This document shows, one piece after another, positions 1 through 7,075 of a stretch of 24,415 nt of DNA. The notes beneath the pieces are model-generated. The model was given only the letters and a program-made list of their open reading frames with translations, made no database searches and had not been told where the DNA came from. Position 1 is the first letter of the stretch. Every line of letters starts with the position of its first letter. Source of the DNA: Bacteroidia bacterium. GTDB lineage: Bacteria > Bacteroidota > Bacteroidia > Flavobacteriales > Flavobacteriaceae. The stretch lies in the NCBI GenBank assembly GCA_030425715.1, contig JAUIAA010000003.1, forward strand, positions 1 through 24,415, read 5' to 3'. The position numbers were made by a program, and so were the translations under genes.

Positions 1-2
1 CC

Positions 3-953
3 AAATTTAAAAAATTAGCACATCCAGATTTACACTTTGCTTTTCCGGTAGCGACCAATGATAAAGTAAAAAAACACCCTATAAGCAATCTATTTTTAGA
101 AGATTGGCGTGCTTTTGTAAAAGAAACGCCTTACGGTAGCCTTTTTAATTGGTACCAAAGATTAGGTGTTGAGAACAAGCAAGGACAGATTGGTGTTGAT
201 GAGGCCGAAGAGATTGTTAAGAAATTGGTATTGAAATCCTTTGAAGGCGGATATAAAGTAATGGTAATTTGGATGGCAGAAAAAATGAACACTGCTGCTG
301 CAAATAAATTATTAAAACTAATTGAAGAGCCACCAAAAAACACTTTATTTTTATTAATTACTGAAAATGAAGAACAAATAATTAAAACCATATTATCACG
401 TTGTCAGGTACTCCATTTTAAAGCCTTAAGTGAGAAAAATATTAGTGATGCCTTGGTAGAAAAGTATGAGGTAGATACCCTGCAAGCACGAAAAATTGCC
501 CACCAAGCCCATGGCAATTTTAATAAGGCATTGCACTTATTAAAGGAGGATGATAACGAACAGATTTTTGAAAAATGGTTTATTACTTGGATTAGATCGG
601 CATTTAAAGCCAAAGGGAATGCTACTGTTATTCAGGACTTAATTATATGGAGTGATGAGATTGCCAAAACAGGAAGGGAAACCCAAAAGCGCTTTTTAAA
701 CTATTGTTCCCATTTTTTCCGACAAGCTTTGTTGGCAAATTACAAGGCAAATAATTTGGTTTTCATGGAAACCCAAACCCCAGGGTTTGATTTGCAAAAA
801 TTTGCACCCTTTGTACATGGCGCAAATATTGAAGCGATTTATGAAGCCATAGACCAAGCCAATTATCATATAGAAAGAAATGGTAATGCCAAGATAATTT
901 TGTTGGACTTGTCTATGCAATTGACAAGGTTATTACACCAAAAGGAAGAATAA
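3..953 (+). CDS. holB: DNA polymerase III subunit delta-prime, 5'-truncated by the window edge
   Basis: Clamp-loader subunit that, with delta and gamma/tau, opens the sliding clamp and places it on primed DNA. The reading frame is open from base 3, so 316 residues are visible; the N-terminus with the P-loop region lies outside the window. Seen: the AAA+ core stretch with KVMVIWMAEKMN, the AANKLLKLIEEPP segment typical of the delta-prime/gamma family, and the SRC motif (about visible residues 132-134) that supplies the arginine finger to the neighbouring subunit. A helical C-terminal collar domain follows. The first ATG visible in this frame is at 225, but the homologous sequence clearly extends upstream, so it is not the start. 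A perfect AATAAGCTTATT palindrome covers the stop codon. The assignment is firm; only the start is unknown. Confidence 0.93.
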   Translation, partial: KFKKLAHPDLHFAFPVATNDKVKKHPISNLFLEDWRAFVKETPYGSLFNWYQRLGVENKQGQIGVDEAEEIVKKLVLKSFEGGYKVMVIWMAEKMNTAAANKLLKLIEEPPKNTLFLLITENEEQIIKTILSRCQVLHFKALSEKNISDALVEKYEVDTLQARKIAHQAHGNFNKALHLLKEDDNEQIFEKWFITWIRSAFKAKGNATVIQDLIIWSDEIAKTGRETQKRFLNYCSHFFRQALLANYKANNLVFMETQTPGFDLQKFAPFVHGANIEAIYEAIDQANYHIERNGNAKIILLDLSMQLTRLLHQKEE

Positions 954-1050
954 GCTTATTGAAATTTTATGTAATTGTTGTAATAAATTACTAGTTATCA
1001 ATTGTTTTTGAGAATATAAAAGGAGTTAGCACCAAGCAAAAGTCTCGTTT

Positions 1051-1112
1051 GCGGAGATAAACCTTTATATTTTCAGAAATAAGTGCGGAGAATATTTGGT
1101 TTGCGGAGAATA
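1051..1112 (+). repeat. Three direct repeats of GCGGAGA(A)TA upstream of fic
   Basis: GCGGAGATA at 1051, GCGGAGAATA at 1085 and GCGGAGAATA at 1103 lie in the same orientation. Starts are 34 and 18 bp apart; the last copy lies inside the promoter spacer. GC-rich words are rare in this AT-rich spacer, so three copies stand out. They could be operator half-sites, possibly for the winged-helix tail of the Fic protein itself; that link is inference. Confidence 0.5.
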
Positions 1113-1125
1113 AGAAGTATATTTA
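1095..1125 (+). promoter_or_regulatory. Predicted fic promoter (TTTG-N19-TATATTTA)
   Basis: TTTG at 1095-1098 and TATATTTA at 1118-1125 are separated by 19 nt, matching the Bacteroidota primary-sigma pattern apart from the last base of the -7 box. The fic ATG lies 9 nt after the box, so the transcript would have almost no leader. Inference from the pattern only. Confidence 0.5.
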
Positions 1126-1134
1126 CCGCATATT

Positions 1135-2277
1135 ATGCGTAGAAAAAATATTTATATACACGAAAATAACGATTGGACTAATTTCATCTGGAATGAAAAA
1201 GTAGTTTCTAAAGAATTAGCCGAAACTAGAAATTTACAAGGCAGACTACTCGGCAAAATGGAATCTTTAGGATTTAGTCTTCAAAACGAGGCGGCGTTAA
1301 ATACGCTAACTTTAGAAATCGTTAAATCATCTGAAATCGAAGGAGAGATATTAGATTCTGAACAAGTTAGGTCTTCAATAGCCAGAAAATTAGGAATTGA
1401 ATTAGCGGGAGCCATAGAATCAGAAAGGCATATTGATGGAATTGTTGAAATGATGCTGGATGCTACGCAACGATACGAAACACCATTATCCAAAGAGAGA
1501 TTGTTTGGCTGGCATTCTGCACTATTTCCAACAGGTTACAGTGGAATGTATAAAATTACCGTAGCCAATTGGAGAAAAGACACCACAGGATCGATGCAAG
1601 TTGTATCTGGTGCAATGGGAAAAGAAAAAATACATTTTGAAGCACCTAATTCAGACAGAATTGAATTGGAAATGAAACAATTTTTAGGTTGGCTTGAAGA
1701 GGAAAATGAAATAGACCCAGTTTTGAAATCTGCTATAGCTCACTTATGGTTCGTGACGATTCACCCTTTTGAAGACGGAAATGGAAGAATTACACGAGCA
1801 ATTACTGAAATGTTACTGGCTCGTTCGGACAATAGTGTTAAAAGATTTTACAGTATGTCAGCACAGATAAGAGTTGAAAGAAAACAGTATTACGACATAT
1901 TAGAAAAAACACAAAAGAAAGCTTATGATATAACGGAATGGATTATTTGGTTTTTAAATTGTCTTAAAAATTCATTTGAATCAACTGCAAACTTATTATC
2001 AAAAACCTTAATAAAAGCTGAGTTTTGGAATATTCATTCTAAAACAATCTTGAATGAAAGACAACAAAATATGCTCAATAAATTATTAGATGGATTCGAA
2101 GGCAAGCTAACCACTTCAAAATGGGCAAAAATCTGCAAATGTTCACAAGACACAGCCTTAAGAGATATACAAGACTTAATTAATAAAGAAATTTTGCAAA
2201 AAGAAGCTAGTGGTGGTCGTAGCACAAATTATGAATTAAAAATGCCAGGTGCTAACAATGCCTATAATTTATTGTAG
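1135..2277 (+). CDS. Class II Fic-family AMP-transferase with DUF4172 N-terminus and winged-helix tail
   Basis: Fic enzymes transfer AMP from ATP to hydroxyl side chains of target proteins. The canonical active-site motif HPFEDGNGRITR is at residues 210-221, with catalytic His210 and the phosphate-anchoring loop complete. An inhibitory helix motif of the (S/T)xxxE(G/N) type, SSEIEG, is at residues 65-70 ahead of the Fic core, making this a class II protein that holds itself inactive through Glu69 and needs no separate antitoxin. Residues about 6-85 resemble DUF4172, and about 325-365 form a winged-helix DNA-binding segment. At 380 aa it matches the usual length of this architecture. It is monocistronic, with its own promoter and repeat-bearing upstream region. 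The in vivo target is unknown; the C-terminal domain suggests autoregulation (inference). Confidence 0.9.
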   Translation: MRRKNIYIHENNDWTNFIWNEKVVSKELAETRNLQGRLLGKMESLGFSLQNEAALNTLTLEIVKSSEIEGEILDSEQVRSSIARKLGIELAGAIESERHIDGIVEMMLDATQRYETPLSKERLFGWHSALFPTGYSGMYKITVANWRKDTTGSMQVVSGAMGKEKIHFEAPNSDRIELEMKQFLGWLEEENEIDPVLKSAIAHLWFVTIHPFEDGNGRITRAITEMLLARSDNSVKRFYSMSAQIRVERKQYYDILEKTQKKAYDITEWIIWFLNCLKNSFESTANLLSKTLIKAEFWNIHSKTILNERQQNMLNKLLDGFEGKLTTSKWAKICKCSQDTALRDIQDLINKEILQKEASGGRSTNYELKMPGANNAYNLL

Positions 2278-2323
2278 CTTAAAGCTAAAACTGAAAGTAA
2301 CTGAATATTAAAAAATAAAAGTA

Positions 2324-2356
2324 GTTGTGGAAAAATAGAGCTTTTTTATCCACAAC
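2324..2356 (+). terminator. Hairpin downstream of fic, probable terminator
   Basis: GTTGTGGA (2324-2331) pairs with TCCACAAC (2349-2356), extended by an A-run facing a T-run across a short loop. It starts 47 nt after the fic stop. The outer stem is perfect, but no clear T-tract follows, so another role is possible. The rest of the fic-to-VOC spacer holds only an ArsR-like remnant. Confidence 0.45.
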
Positions 2357-2458
2357 AAAATCATAGCCTAAACCGTTGCACTCAATTATGACTCGTCCTG
2401 AATAAAGGCTATATAATTTTAAACATTATGTACAAAAACGACAAACAAGAAACAAGTA

Positions 2459-2650
2459 AAGACCTGTTACTCCCACCTCGAAGGAAAACTTGGAACTATG
2501 CTTTTTGAAAATTTTATTGTTAAAGGTTAGGTTTTAAAAGAAAAACCGGCTGATAAACATTATTACATTACGGAAAAGGGACAAGAGGAATTAACAAAAC
2601 TCGGACTTGACCTTTCCCAAATTAAATCTGAAAATAATGGACATAATTAA
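2459..2650 (+). pseudogene. Remnant of an ArsR-family winged-helix regulator (C-terminal part)
   Basis: Read in one frame, this stretch gives KTCYSHLEGKLGTMLFENF, an in-frame TAG at about 2525, then a segment containing HYYITEKGQEELTKLGLDL up to a TAA at 2648-2650. The xCYxHLxGKLGxxL pattern and the YxITxxGxxxLxxLG wing are typical of the C-terminal half of a class of ArsR-type regulators. The N-terminal helix-turn-helix is missing: the only nearby ATG (2428) is in another frame. It overlaps the next gene by 14 nt, the coupling expected of a former regulator-VOC operon. I infer a gene broken by 5' loss and a nonsense mutation. Confidence 0.65.
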
Positions 2651-3014
2651 CAACTATGACAATTTCTTTTTGCCAGCCGATAATCTCGATATTGCAAAGG
2701 AATTTTATCAAAATAAACTCGGACTTGATGTAAAGTTTGATTTTTCGGAGCGTGGAATGGTCGCTTTTAAAGTAGGGGAAAATGAACCTGCAATTATACT
2801 AAGAAAAGCAGATAACATTAAGCCTTCAATTGTTTTTACCGTACAAAATGTACTAAATGTATATGAAGAATTAAAACAAAAAGGAATTAAATTTTTAAGC
2901 GAACCAATTGAAATTAACACTGGACTTTTGGTTGAGTTTGTAGACCCATTTGGAAATAAATTTGGATTGACGGATTATTCCAAAATGCCCGAACTTCGTG
3001 GAGGAAAAAAATAG
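2637..3014 (+). CDS. VOC-superfamily (glyoxalase/bleomycin-resistance-like) protein
   Basis: A 125-residue protein with two beta-alpha-beta-beta-beta modules of the vicinal oxygen chelate fold. The first starts at FFLPADNLDIAKEFYQNKLG, the second at SIVFTVQNVLNVYEELKQKG and ends with the characteristic FVDPFGNKFGLTD. Members bind a divalent metal or a small hydrophobic ligand and act as lyases, isomerases, dioxygenases or drug-binding proteins; the substrate here cannot be told. I chose ATG 2637 over the in-frame TTG at 2607, because the family begins just before this point and the ATG overlaps the end of the upstream ArsR remnant, as in a translationally coupled pair. Since that regulator is broken, expression may now be unregulated or lost (inference). 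Confidence 0.82.
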   Translation: MDIINNYDNFFLPADNLDIAKEFYQNKLGLDVKFDFSERGMVAFKVGENEPAIILRKADNIKPSIVFTVQNVLNVYEELKQKGIKFLSEPIEINTGLLVEFVDPFGNKFGLTDYSKMPELRGGKK

Positions 3015-3105
3015 AAATTAAGCAGAACGTAGAGAACAACTTCCGCCAAAATCGTAAAAAACGAATTGCTTATCCTCACCTTACTTCCAGCAAGTTCAGT
3101 ACAGG

Positions 3106-3183
3106 CTTACGAAAATCTGCGTCTAATTTTGCATCGCACAACTTTGCCCGTGTTTTTTTGGTTTGCTTTTGCTAAATTAGTTG
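3106..3183 (+). repeat. Boundary repeat, copy 1 (hairpin-forming)
   Basis: From about 3123 this copy is nearly identical for about 60 bp to the copy ending at 4989. CTAATTTTGC (3123-3132) pairs with GCTAAATTAG (3171-3180) with one mismatch, with a weaker inner pairing, giving a bulged single-strand hairpin. Weaker similarity to copy 2 extends leftward to about 3061. It lies in the 241-bp spacer between the VOC and oxidoreductase genes, which holds no other gene. Confidence 0.75.
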
Positions 3184-3255
3184 TTTAAAACAGGTAATGT
3201 ATCCAAAAAAACCATTAGTACCAATTCCACAAAATAAAAGTTAAACATAAAAAAG

Positions 3256-3879
3256 TTGAAAAAAATTTTAATTATAAATGCCCATCCCAGAGAAAAAGGA
3301 TTTCAAAACACCTTGGTTGAAGAATACATTAAAGGAGCTAGAATAAATAATGCAGAAGTTAAAATTATTAATTTAAGAACTCTAAAATTAGAACCTTTTT
3401 TGAAATATAGTTGGGATTTAAATCACGACTCCATACCAATGACTAAAGATTTATTAAAGTCGCAAGAATTAATCAAATGGAGTGAGCATATAGTTTTTGC
3501 ATACCCTACATTTTGGGCAACGCCACCTGCTTTGATGAAAGTATTTATCGAGGCTATTATTGTTTCAAAATTTGCTTTTAAATACCATAAACCTAAAAAG
3601 TTTTTTTTTGGAAAAATACCAGTTTGGGACAAACTATTAAAAGGACGAACGGCTTCTATAATTTCTACAATGGATGCTCCACCTTTTCTTATGTATGCTG
3701 TTGATAAAGATCCTGGAGGAAAAATGATGAATGCTATTTTAAGATTTACAGGTATAAAATTAAAGCATAAACATTATTTTGGATCAATAAAAATGTCAAC
3801 AGAAGAAAAAAAGAAAAAATGGATCGAAAAAGCTTTTAAAATAGGACGAAAGGAAAGTGAAAAGTTCTTATTGAGGTGA
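3256..3879 (+). CDS. NAD(P)H-dependent flavodoxin-fold oxidoreductase
   Basis: A 207-residue protein of the flavodoxin_2 / MdaB-KefF-like group, soluble FMN- or FAD-dependent enzymes that reduce quinones and related compounds with NAD(P)H. Seen: the N-terminal strand and phosphate loop MKKILIINAHPREKGFQNTL, and the family segment AYPTFWATPPALMKVFIEA around residues 80-100 that shapes the flavin site. The C-terminus is Lys-rich. The start is a TTG at 3256, because no ATG lies upstream in frame and the protein begins exactly where the family does. It is a single gene between repeat-bearing spacers. The substrate cannot be named from sequence. Confidence 0.83.
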   Translation: MKKILIINAHPREKGFQNTLVEEYIKGARINNAEVKIINLRTLKLEPFLKYSWDLNHDSIPMTKDLLKSQELIKWSEHIVFAYPTFWATPPALMKVFIEAIIVSKFAFKYHKPKKFFFGKIPVWDKLLKGRTASIISTMDAPPFLMYAVDKDPGGKMMNAILRFTGIKLKHKHYFGSIKMSTEEKKKKWIEKAFKIGRKESEKFLLR

Positions 3880-4123
3880 AGTAAACATGAGTGAGGGATT
3901 TGTAAAGGAGAACTTGTTTTTTAATTTTAGAGATTACTTGTAACAAGTTATATTAAAGAAGAAAAATTAGATTATATATACACTTTTTTTATCCTAGAGT
4001 AATGAAACTAATATATGTTTTTTTGTTAAGTTTTACAAACTCAAAAAACTAAAAAGGTTCAAATCACTTTGATAGCTTGTTGCTTAAACGTAATTTTATT
4101 GCTAATTTACACACTACAAATCA

Positions 4124-4140
4124 TACACGAACATCTTGGC
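4124..4140 (+). repeat. TACACGAAC...TTGG boundary motif before the CPBP gene
   Basis: TACACGAACATCTTGGC sits 23 nt before the CPBP start. It parallels the TACACAAACACGTTGG motif 27 nt before the DUF2200 start and TACTCAAACGTTTTTGG at 5011. A GTTGCTTAAACG word about 45 nt upstream (about 4079) parallels the GTTGCCTAACC of copy 2. The remainder of the 284-bp spacer from 3880 holds no recognisable gene, only A/T-rich sequence. Confidence 0.45.
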
Positions 4141-4163
4141 ATAATTTAAAACCAACCAAGTAA

Positions 4164-4865
4164 ATGATAGGAATTTTAGTCGCAATTGCCTTTTCGTGGT
4201 TGCTTTTACATCTGATTGAAAAGAAAAATATTTTAGCATTAGGATTTCTTCCAATAGGCAAAAGATTAAAACAGTTCTTAATCGGATTTTTAATTACGGG
4301 AACACTTTGTGTGCTCGACCAATATTTTGAGGCATTCCTAAAATCTTCGACTTGGATTTTGAATAAAGATATTACGAGCGGAATTATACTAAAATCATTT
4401 TGGTGGGATGTTAAATCTGTTTTGACGGAAGAATTGATTTTTCGTGGAGCATTATTATACATTCTTATCCAAAAAATAGGCTCAAGAAAAAGTATTTTGA
4501 TTTCCGCAATTGCGTTCGGAATTTATCATTGGTTCTCTTACGGAGTTTTAGGAAACGTAATGGCAATGATTTTAGTTTTTATAGGAACTGGATTAATGGG
4601 TTACGCTTGGGCTTGGGCTTTTTCAAAAACCAAATCCATAATGTTACCTTTCGGACTTCATTTGGGATGGAATTTTACTTATAACACAATCTTCTCAAAA
4701 GGCCCATTGGGCAATTTACTTCTCATTTCACAAGGCGGAAATGAATTAGCCGATTGGACTTCGCTATTAAACTTTGTTAGTGGTATGGTTATAGTTCCTA
4801 TTTTAGTACTTATTTATGTAAGATATTTTATAAAAAAAGAAACAAGAACAAAAACAACATCGTAA
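4164..4865 (+). CDS. CPBP (CAAX/Abi) intramembrane metalloprotease family protein
   Basis: A 233-residue polytopic membrane protein with about six hydrophobic segments. All conserved family residues are visible: Glu89-Glu90 and Arg94 in EELIFRG (motif 1), His122 in FGIYHW (motif 2), and His166 with Asn170 in GLHLGWN (motif 3), which form the metal-binding catalytic centre in the membrane. In bacteria such proteins process peptides or confer immunity to self-made bacteriocins; a specific role cannot be given. The chosen ATG leaves a shorter N-terminus than many relatives, but no upstream in-frame start is evident. It is a lone gene flanked by boundary motifs on both sides, consistent with a mobile single-gene unit (inference). 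Confidence 0.85.
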   Translation: MIGILVAIAFSWLLLHLIEKKNILALGFLPIGKRLKQFLIGFLITGTLCVLDQYFEAFLKSSTWILNKDITSGIILKSFWWDVKSVLTEELIFRGALLYILIQKIGSRKSILISAIAFGIYHWFSYGVLGNVMAMILVFIGTGLMGYAWAWAFSKTKSIMLPFGLHLGWNFTYNTIFSKGPLGNLLLISQGGNELADWTSLLNFVSGMVIVPILVLIYVRYFIKKETRTKTTS

Positions 4866-4913
4866 AAAATGAATCACTTATATTCAACACATTTACAGTA
4901 AGTTAAGTGCAGA

Positions 4914-5027
4914 CTTACGAAATATGTGCCTAATTTTGCATCGCACACCTTGCCCGTGTTTTATTGGTTTGCTTTTGCTAAATTAGTTGCCTAACCATGC
5001 TATGAAAGCATACTCAAACGTTTTTGG
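4914..5027 (+). repeat. Boundary repeat, copy 2 (hairpin plus terminal motif)
   Basis: The best-preserved element. CTAATTTTGC (4930-4939) pairs with GCTAAATTAG (4977-4986), and inside it GCACACC (4943-4949) pairs with GGTTTGC (4966-4972), with 3- and 4-nt bulges between the stems. It continues through GCCTAAC (4989-4995), a small ATGCT/AGCAT hairpin (4997-5010) and TACTCAAACGTTTTTGG (5011-5027). The layout resembles an integron attC site: bulged hairpin, RYYYAAC-type box, GTT at the far end. Similarity to copy 1 reaches left to about 4871. It fills the spacer between two convergent genes and might also end transcription. Confidence 0.7.
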
Positions 5028-5045
5028 AAGTAAAATGGTTATTTT

Positions 5046-5480
5046 TTATGTTTTGATAATCATGTCAAAATTTTCTGCAGATTGAATTACCTTTTGAATG
5101 ATTTCTGGACTTATAGATTTTAGTTGTGCGTTTTCATTTTTTGCAGGTATTCCCATTTCATCAAAAAAGTTTCTAAACCCTTTAGGACTATGAATATTCA
5201 CCCACTTACAGGGTGAATTACTCTTATTTCCAAAAGTATGTATAGTTTTAGGTGGAATATCAACCGATTCTCCCGCCTTAACATTTTTCACAACACCATT
5301 TATATAAAATTCCATTTCACCATCTATAATTAAAAAAGACTCTTTGAAATTATTATGTAAATGTGGAGGTGGGCCTTGCACCTGTGGTGGAGTTTCAGCC
5401 ATCATCAAGTCATAATCACCTAAAGTATCATAAGATGTTACTTTATGACCTAATACCCATTTTGTACTGTCATTTTCCAT
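5046..5480 (-). CDS. Small cupin-domain protein
   Basis: Single-domain cupin of 144 residues from the chosen start. Motif 1 is PPHLHNNFKESFLIIDGEME (two His and a Glu that bind a metal in the barrel) and motif 2 is the GESVDIPPKTIHTFGN stretch. Proteins of this type may be dioxygenases, isomerases or small-molecule binders; the substrate is unknown. An upstream in-frame ATG at 5531 would add 17 residues, but the homologous region begins at MENDSTKWVLGH (ATG at 5480) and the predicted promoter and operator lie inside the longer frame, so 5480 is the better start. It is transcribed divergently from a TetR regulator, which very likely controls it through two matching palindromes. Confidence 0.82.
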   Translation of the reverse strand: MENDSTKWVLGHKVTSYDTLGDYDLMMAETPPQVQGPPPHLHNNFKESFLIIDGEMEFYINGVVKNVKAGESVDIPPKTIHTFGNKSNSPCKWVNIHSPKGFRNFFDEMGIPAKNENAQLKSISPEIIQKVIQSAENFDMIIKT

Positions 5481-5484
5481 TTTA

Positions 5485-5500
5485 TGAGATTTTCGTCTCA
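5485..5500. promoter_or_regulatory. TetR operator candidate O1 at the cupin transcription start
   Basis: TGAGA TTTTCG TCTCA: perfect 5-bp arms around a 6-bp centre. It is the same design as O2 at 5537-5554, with the centres 53 bp apart, about five helical turns. It sits directly downstream of the cupin -7 box, where a bound repressor would block initiation. Confidence 0.7.
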
Positions 5501-5532
5501 CAAACTTAGAATATAATTTTGAATTATCCAAA
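5501..5532 (-). promoter_or_regulatory. Predicted cupin promoter (TTTG-N20-TAAGTTTG)
   Basis: On the minus strand TTTG (5532-5529) is followed after 20 nt by TAAGTTTG (5508-5501), a full match to the Bacteroidota consensus. Transcription would start at about 5494, within operator O1. This supports the ATG at 5480 as the cupin start. Confidence 0.7.
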
Positions 5533-5536
5533 TATT

Positions 5537-5554
5537 ATGAGATATTTGTCTCAT
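5537..5554. promoter_or_regulatory. TetR operator candidate O2 over the regulator's own promoter and start
   Basis: ATGAGA TATTTG TCTCAT: perfect 6-bp arms, 6-bp centre, overlapping the first two bases of the tetR ATG. TTTG at 5518-5521 and GATATTTG at 5541-5548 (19-nt spacer) would be the tetR promoter, so the -7 box lies inside the operator. It predicts autorepression and joint control with O1. Confidence 0.72.
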
Positions 5555-6143
5555 GAAAAAAGAATATGTTAAATCTGGTAGGATAAATCAAAAATTAGAA
5601 ACCAGAGATAAAATTTTAAGGAGTGCGCAATATTTTATAAATAGGGGCTTAGAATTTACACTTGAAGATGTTGCAAAAAAATCTGGTATATCAAGAGCTA
5701 CCATATATCGCTATTATTCAAAAATTGAAATTCTTACCAATGAAGCTGGTTTAGATATAAATACAAAAAGTCCAGAAAATATTATTAAAAATCTAAAAGA
5801 AAAAAATATTGAGGATATAATTCTGGGGATTCAAAATTACTTCAATGTACTTGCGATAGACCATGAAAGTGCATTTCGTAAATACCTATGTACTGTTTTA
5901 ACTTCGAATTCATCAGAAATAAAAAGAGGTGCAAGGCGAAAAAAAACATTACAACTTGCCTTTGAAAATACCTCAATCCATGATAAAGAGAAATTAGTAA
6001 ACTTATTAACTATTTTAATGGGAATAGAACCACTAATAGTCACAAAAGATGTTATTGGATTAACGAATGATCAGTCCATAGAAATAATGAAATGGGGGGT
6101 ACAATTAATTTTGAAAGGTTACTTCGCATCTGAAATGAAATAG
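5553..6143 (+). CDS. TetR/AcrR-family transcriptional regulator
   Basis: A 196-residue protein. Residues about 17-63 are the TetR DNA-binding domain: ILRSAQYFINRG, then the helix-turn-helix ending in GISRATIYRYYSKIEIL, the family signature with the conserved Tyr-Arg-Tyr-Tyr/Phe recognition helix. The remainder is helical and lacks close signature motifs, as is usual for the ligand-binding domain. It is divergent from the cupin gene over a 72-bp gap that holds two near-identical palindromes, so its likely target is the cupin gene and itself; the inducer may be the cupin's substrate (inference). The predicted -7 box ends 4 nt before the ATG, so the mRNA may be leaderless. No in-frame alternative start fits better. 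Confidence 0.88.
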   Translation: MKKEYVKSGRINQKLETRDKILRSAQYFINRGLEFTLEDVAKKSGISRATIYRYYSKIEILTNEAGLDINTKSPENIIKNLKEKNIEDIILGIQNYFNVLAIDHESAFRKYLCTVLTSNSSEIKRGARRKKTLQLAFENTSIHDKEKLVNLLTILMGIEPLIVTKDVIGLTNDQSIEIMKWGVQLILKGYFASEMK

Positions 6144-6296
6144 AGCCAGTTGCCATTTATGTATAAAAAAAATTACCAGTAATCCCTTCTTGCAAAAATT
6201 GCTAAAGCCAGCTTGTTTCACTTGTATTAAGATAGTGATCAAGGCTTATATCTACCCTAACCACTTGGTAATCTAGATTGGTTTACCCAAAAAACA

Positions 6297-6304
6297 TATA
6301 TTTG
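6297..6304 (+). promoter_or_regulatory. Predicted -7 box for the RraA-like gene
   Basis: TATATTTG, a perfect match, 41 nt before the ATG at 6346; the leader would be about 35 nt. No convincing TTTG lies at the expected distance upstream. The preceding 150 bp of the spacer shows nothing else. Confidence 0.5.
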
Positions 6305-6345
6305 TAACTTACCTAAATACTTCAATTATTACTTAACAAAAATCA

Positions 6346-7065
6346 ATGGAATCGATTACCACTCATCAGCGTCAATCACTTTTAACTATTAGCACGGCTA
6401 CTATTGCTACTTGTCTTTTTAAAAAAGGGTTAAGAAATCAATATCTCCATAATGTACAACCCCTCCGTAAAGGAAAACCCAATATGGTAGGTCCTGCATT
6501 TACCTTAAGATATATACCTGCTCGCGAAGATTTAAATCCAATTTCGGTGTTTAAGGATAAAAACCACCCCCAACGTGTTGCTGTTGAGCGTTGCCCTAAA
6601 GGAGCTGTTCTTGTAATGGATAGCCGAAATGACCCAAGAGCTGCTTCAGCTGGCTCCATTCTTATAAAACGGTTAATGATTCGGGAAGTCGCTGGTGTAG
6701 TTACAGATGGTGGCTTTAGAGATTCCTCTGAAATTGCAACATTTAATTTCCCAGCATTTCATCAAAGGCCTTCGGCGCCAACAAATTTAACACTACATCA
6801 AGCCATTGACCTCAATGTACCAATTGCCTGTGGTGGTGTAGCCATATTTCCAGGAGATATTTTGGTAGGTGATGATGATGGAGTAATGGTGATTCCACAA
6901 GGGTTATTACAAGATGTAATAAAGGAGTGCTTGGAAATGACAGAATTTGAAAATTTTGTTATGGAACAAGTTGATCTTGGAGAAGCCGTTATTGGCTTAT
7001 ATCCCCCTACGGACGAAAAGGTACAGAGGGCTTTTGTAAATTGGAAAGAGCAGCAACGGCTTTAG
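6346..7065 (+). CDS. RraA/HMG-CHA aldolase-family protein
   Basis: A 239-residue member of the RraA-like fold. Class II HMG/CHA aldolases of this family cleave 4-hydroxy-4-methyl-2-oxoglutarate-type substrates with a divalent metal, while E. coli RraA inhibits RNase E. The catalytic residues are present: TDGGFRD at residues 120-126, with Arg125 and Asp126 in the metal- and substrate-binding positions, preceded by PRAASAGSIL. Near the C-terminus GDILVGDDDGVMVIP is the conserved family segment. The intact Arg-Asp pair and the longer form favour an enzyme over a pure RNase regulator. It stands alone, with its own -7 box, and no pathway partners are nearby, so the substrate is open. Automatic annotation as an RNase regulator should be treated with caution. 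Confidence 0.85.
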   Translation: MESITTHQRQSLLTISTATIATCLFKKGLRNQYLHNVQPLRKGKPNMVGPAFTLRYIPAREDLNPISVFKDKNHPQRVAVERCPKGAVLVMDSRNDPRAASAGSILIKRLMIREVAGVVTDGGFRDSSEIATFNFPAFHQRPSAPTNLTLHQAIDLNVPIACGGVAIFPGDILVGDDDGVMVIPQGLLQDVIKECLEMTEFENFVMEQVDLGEAVIGLYPPTDEKVQRAFVNWKEQQRL

Positions 7066-7075
7066 ATCCAAAAAC

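Noticed and set aside
949..960. AATAAGCTTATT palindrome at the holB stop as a terminator
   Set aside because: Too short, loopless and without a T-tract.
1135..2277. Fic gene as half of a toxin-antitoxin pair
   Set aside because: The inhibitory motif lies within the same protein (class II) and no small antitoxin gene precedes it.
2379..2415. Possible insertion-sequence end downstream of fic (sequence around GACTCGTCCTGAAT)
   Set aside because: It looked familiar as an element border, but no matching inverted end, target duplication or transposase fragment was found.
4121..4462. Minus-strand frame overlapping the CPBP gene start
   Set aside because: Shadow of a membrane-protein gene whose catalytic motifs are all in the plus frame.
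4989..4995. GCCTAAC taken alone as proof of a classical integron attC site
   Set aside because: The partner at the other end (GTTTTTG) does not fit GTTRRRY and no integrase is present; kept only as part of a wider hypothesis.
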